From positions 1 through 23,990 of the forward strand of contig JADGOU010000008.1 in NCBI GenBank assembly GCA_017882835.1: a stretch of 23,990 bases of DNA, in the 5' to 3' direction. A program made the translations under genes and the position numbers. The DNA is from Frankiaceae bacterium. Its GTDB lineage: Bacteria > Actinomycetota > Actinomycetes > JADGOU01. Under the pieces are notes generated by a model. The model worked only from the letters and a program-made list of their open reading frames with translations. It ran no database searches and had not been told where the DNA came from. The number at the start of each line of letters is the position of its first letter. The stretch's first letter is position 1. Positions 23,740 to 23,990 of this stretch are shown piece after piece.

Positions 23740-23784
23740 GACGGCATCGATTCGGACTCCGACCCGCCGTACGGCGATGCCGTC
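23740..23784. repeat. 10-bp inverted repeat with an inner palindrome
   Basis: GACGGCATCG (23740–23749) and CGATGCCGTC (23775–23784) are perfect reverse complements around 25 nt, and the loop holds the palindrome CCGTACGG (23767–23774). It lies between the broken XRE gene and a convergent gene end, so a terminator is possible. The remainder of 23683–23894 shows no gene, only a repeated GGACGCAG near 23868–23883. Confidence 0.5.
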
Positions 23785-23894
23785 AGCGGGAGCCGCGAGG
23801 CGGCGGCGCCGGAGCGTATCCGCGGACCGGCGATGTGGCCGCGGTGGTCGCCTGCGGCGCAGTCGGACGCAGCGGGACGCAGTGGATACGGCGG

Positions 23895-23990
23895 TCAGCG
23901 AGCGCTGCGCGACGGGCCCACGTGGTCGCGCAGCCAGGCGTTCAGCGGACCGAGCTGCCGCCAGCCGGCTGCCACCAGGTCCTTCGCGGC
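23895..23990 (-). CDS. 3' end of an unidentified leftward gene
   Basis: A frame entering from the right edge reads 31 codons (AAKDLVAAGWRQLGPLNAW, then LRDHVGPSRSAR) to TGA at 23897–23895. Third positions are almost all G or C, and the composition is protein-like rather than Arg-rich, so it looks like the true C-terminus of a gene that lies mostly outside the window. The family was not recognised. Confidence 0.45.
   Translation of the reverse strand, partial: AAKDLVAAGWRQLGPLNAWLRDHVGPSRSAR

Overview
The window is very G+C-rich DNA (around 70% by eye) with strong G/C bias at third codon positions, many GTG starts and several apparently leaderless promoters. Together with the dapA–rnj pair, an actinobacterial-type thyX, a fatty-acyl-AMP ligase next to an MMPL transporter, and TetR and ECF-sigma regulators, this points to a high-GC actinobacterium. 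The species cannot be told from the sequence. No rRNA, tRNA, CRISPR array or insertion sequence was found.

Bases 1–9766 hold a lipid/polyketide locus. A type I PKS (KS-AT-ACP, running off the left edge) and a stand-alone ACP are read leftward. A fatty-acyl-AMP ligase (FAAL) and an MMPL/RND exporter are read rightward from the same 217-bp spacer. An NAD-dependent epimerase-like protein and a TetR regulator follow, divergent around three matching operator dyads. The simplest reading is that FAAL activates a fatty acid, an ACP carries it to the PKS, and MMPL exports the lipid product.

Bases 9830–15098 hold the most interesting block: a TPR-CHAT (caspase-like) protease, a cytoplasmic-looking subtilase, a small helical/beta-rich protein of no assigned function, and an ECF-type sigma factor. 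All four are packed together, and two promoter-proximal tandem repeats (3 x 20 bp and 3 x 16 bp) sit at the CHAT start and upstream of the sigma gene. The logic resembles the CHAT-protease/sigma pairing of type III-E CRISPR (TPR-CHAT, Csx30, RpoE), but there is no CRISPR here, so it is a candidate protease-gated transcription or conflict system.

Bases 15244–20927 are mostly housekeeping or repair genes: a YcaQ-like DNA glycosylase, a single-ORF fusion of a MazE-like antitoxin to a MazF toxin, thyX, and dapA overlapping rnj. Bases 20928–23990 are gene-poor. They hold a small thiamine-binding-family protein preceded by a 50-bp dyad, a Cys-rich pentapeptide-repeat protein, a frameshifted XRE regulator, and the 3' end of an unidentified leftward gene. 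Five genes start immediately downstream of a -10-like hexamer, which suggests leaderless mRNAs.
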